DNA of 64,000 nt. Source: Pantoea sp. Lij88 (GTDB taxonomy: Bacteria > Pseudomonadota > Gammaproteobacteria > Enterobacterales > Enterobacteriaceae). Below the pieces are notes generated by a model. The model saw only the letters and a program-made list of their open reading frames with translations, had not been told where the DNA came from and did not search any database. The DNA lies in the NCBI RefSeq assembly GCF_030062155.1, contig NZ_CP118267.1, positions 124,001 to 188,000 of the forward strand, in the 5' to 3' direction. Positions 63,455 to 64,000 of this stretch are shown here, in pieces (positions within the stretch are counted from its first letter, which is position 1; each line of letters opens with the position of its first letter). Position numbers and translations under genes: made by a program.

Positions 63455-63491
63455 ACCTCATGTGTGCATTACTACGCCTGCATGAGGTTCA
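63452..63491. terminator. Inverted repeat between convergent genes
   Basis: TGAACCTCATG (63452-63462), 18-base loop, CATGAGGTTCA (63481-63491): perfect 11-bp arms, which include the flavin-reductase stop codon. No T-run. Confidence 0.55.
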
Positions 63492-64000
63492 GGCTGTGGC
63501 CGGACGGGTTTGCCGGCTTGCCAGCAGGATAATCTGCTCAGAAATCCGCCGGACGTCCTCGTCAAGGCTTTCAAGCGGGCGGTGAATAAGCCCTACGTCC
63601 CGGTAAAATACCTTATCTCCGAGGCCAATTGCCCTCACGGACGCCGGCCAGCGCCGCCAGGTGGCGGTCCGGGGCAACAGGGCAACGCCCATGCCGTTAC
63701 TGACGAGCTTGAGGATGGCCTCAAGCTCGTCCACCTCGCAGATTTCGTTGACCGAAAGGCCCATTTCGCGAAGAAACCGGTCAACCTGACGCCCGCCGAA
63801 TGACGAACGATCGTAGCGGATAAAAGGCTGGGCGCTCAGTAATGCGGCAATATCGTCACCGGCAACACCTTTTGGCACGATAAGGTGGAAAGGTTCATGA
63901 GCCAGCGTGCTCCACTGCAGCCCTGCCGGCATTGCAAAAGGGGGTTTCAGCACTGCGGCCATATCAATTTCGCCTGCGTCAACGAGGTTAAGCAGGTCCA
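63489..64000 (-). CDS. LysR-family regulator (partial, 5' end beyond the window)
   Basis: About 170 residues of a LysR substrate-binding domain, running off the right edge. 'AHEPFHLIVPKGVAGDDIAA', 'QPFIRYDRSSFGGRQVDRFL' and 'ELEAILKLVSNGMGVALLPR' are typical. Convergent with the flavin-reductase operon. Confidence 0.85.
   Translation of the reverse strand, partial: DLLNLVDAGEIDMAAVLKPPFAMPAGLQWSTLAHEPFHLIVPKGVAGDDIAALLSAQPFIRYDRSSFGGRQVDRFLREMGLSVNEICEVDELEAILKLVSNGMGVALLPRTATWRRWPASVRAIGLGDKVFYRDVGLIHRPLESLDEDVRRISEQIILLASRQTRPATA

Overview
The window reads as the chromosome of a Pantoea/Erwinia-type enterobacterium. That rests on ClcA, NimR/NimT, NemR/NemA, UmuDC and YcgZ-type proteins, all close to enterobacterial families, and on the lambdoid-style Q, holin, lysozyme and Rz genes. 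No rRNA, tRNA or CRISPR array was seen.

Layout. (1) 1-9.8 kb is ordinary chromosome: an ABC importer of the ThiY/NMT1 type, a GAF/degenerate-GGDEF/EAL protein, an FAD monooxygenase, the ClcA chloride/proton antiporter, a DJ-1/PfpI protein and a divergent LysR regulator. (2) 10.3-16.3 kb holds nimR/nimT and a LysR-controlled amidohydrolase, DMT transporter and SMP-30 cluster. (3) 16.4-22 kb is an accessory segment: a polymerase V operon whose UmuD is made already in the short UmuD'-like form and lacks both protease residues, a small GIY-YIG protein, a membrane-anchored DUF4041/GIY-YIG nuclease that matches the architecture of the SNIPE anti-phage protein, and an orphan 110-aa gene. Hairpin repeats built on GTCCGCT...AGCGGAC are scattered from 10.2 to 21.6 kb.

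(4) About 22.2-52.1 kb is a prophage, almost all on the minus strand. Read from right to left it carries two DNA-binding proteins, antiterminator Q, a late leader with terminator, holin/SAR-lysozyme/Rz/Rz1, TerS/TerL, a DUF4055 portal, scaffold, a P22-like coat protein, connectors, contractile sheath and tube, tail chaperones joined by a -1 frameshift signal, tape measure, baseplate, fibre and fibre-assembly genes. No integrase, CI-type repressor or replication gene is visible, so it looks like a late-gene remnant. Cargo is inserted at four places: a three-gene AT-rich operon headed by a TIGR04255-type protein, a YodC-like gene, a block with an orphan ParA ATPase and small secreted or membrane peptides, and a DsbA-like periplasmic protein between tape measure and baseplate genes.

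(5) 52.9-56 kb holds YcgZ/YmgB-like small regulators, a second umuC cut at its 5' end, and a 1221-bp IS30-family element whose transposase is frameshifted. (6) 56.1-64 kb is a stress and redox cluster: NemR-NemA plus an SDR under GACCGGTC operators, then a second TetR regulator divergent from a long plus-strand operon (TVP38-like membrane protein, two NTF2-like proteins, two NAD(P)-binding proteins, SRPBCC, flavin reductase), ending in a partial LysR gene.

Best candidates for new biology are the SNIPE-like locus at 18.5-20.9 kb, the TIGR04255 operon at 46.6-48.4 kb, the orphan ParA block at 33.5-35.7 kb and the catalytically disarmed UmuD'.
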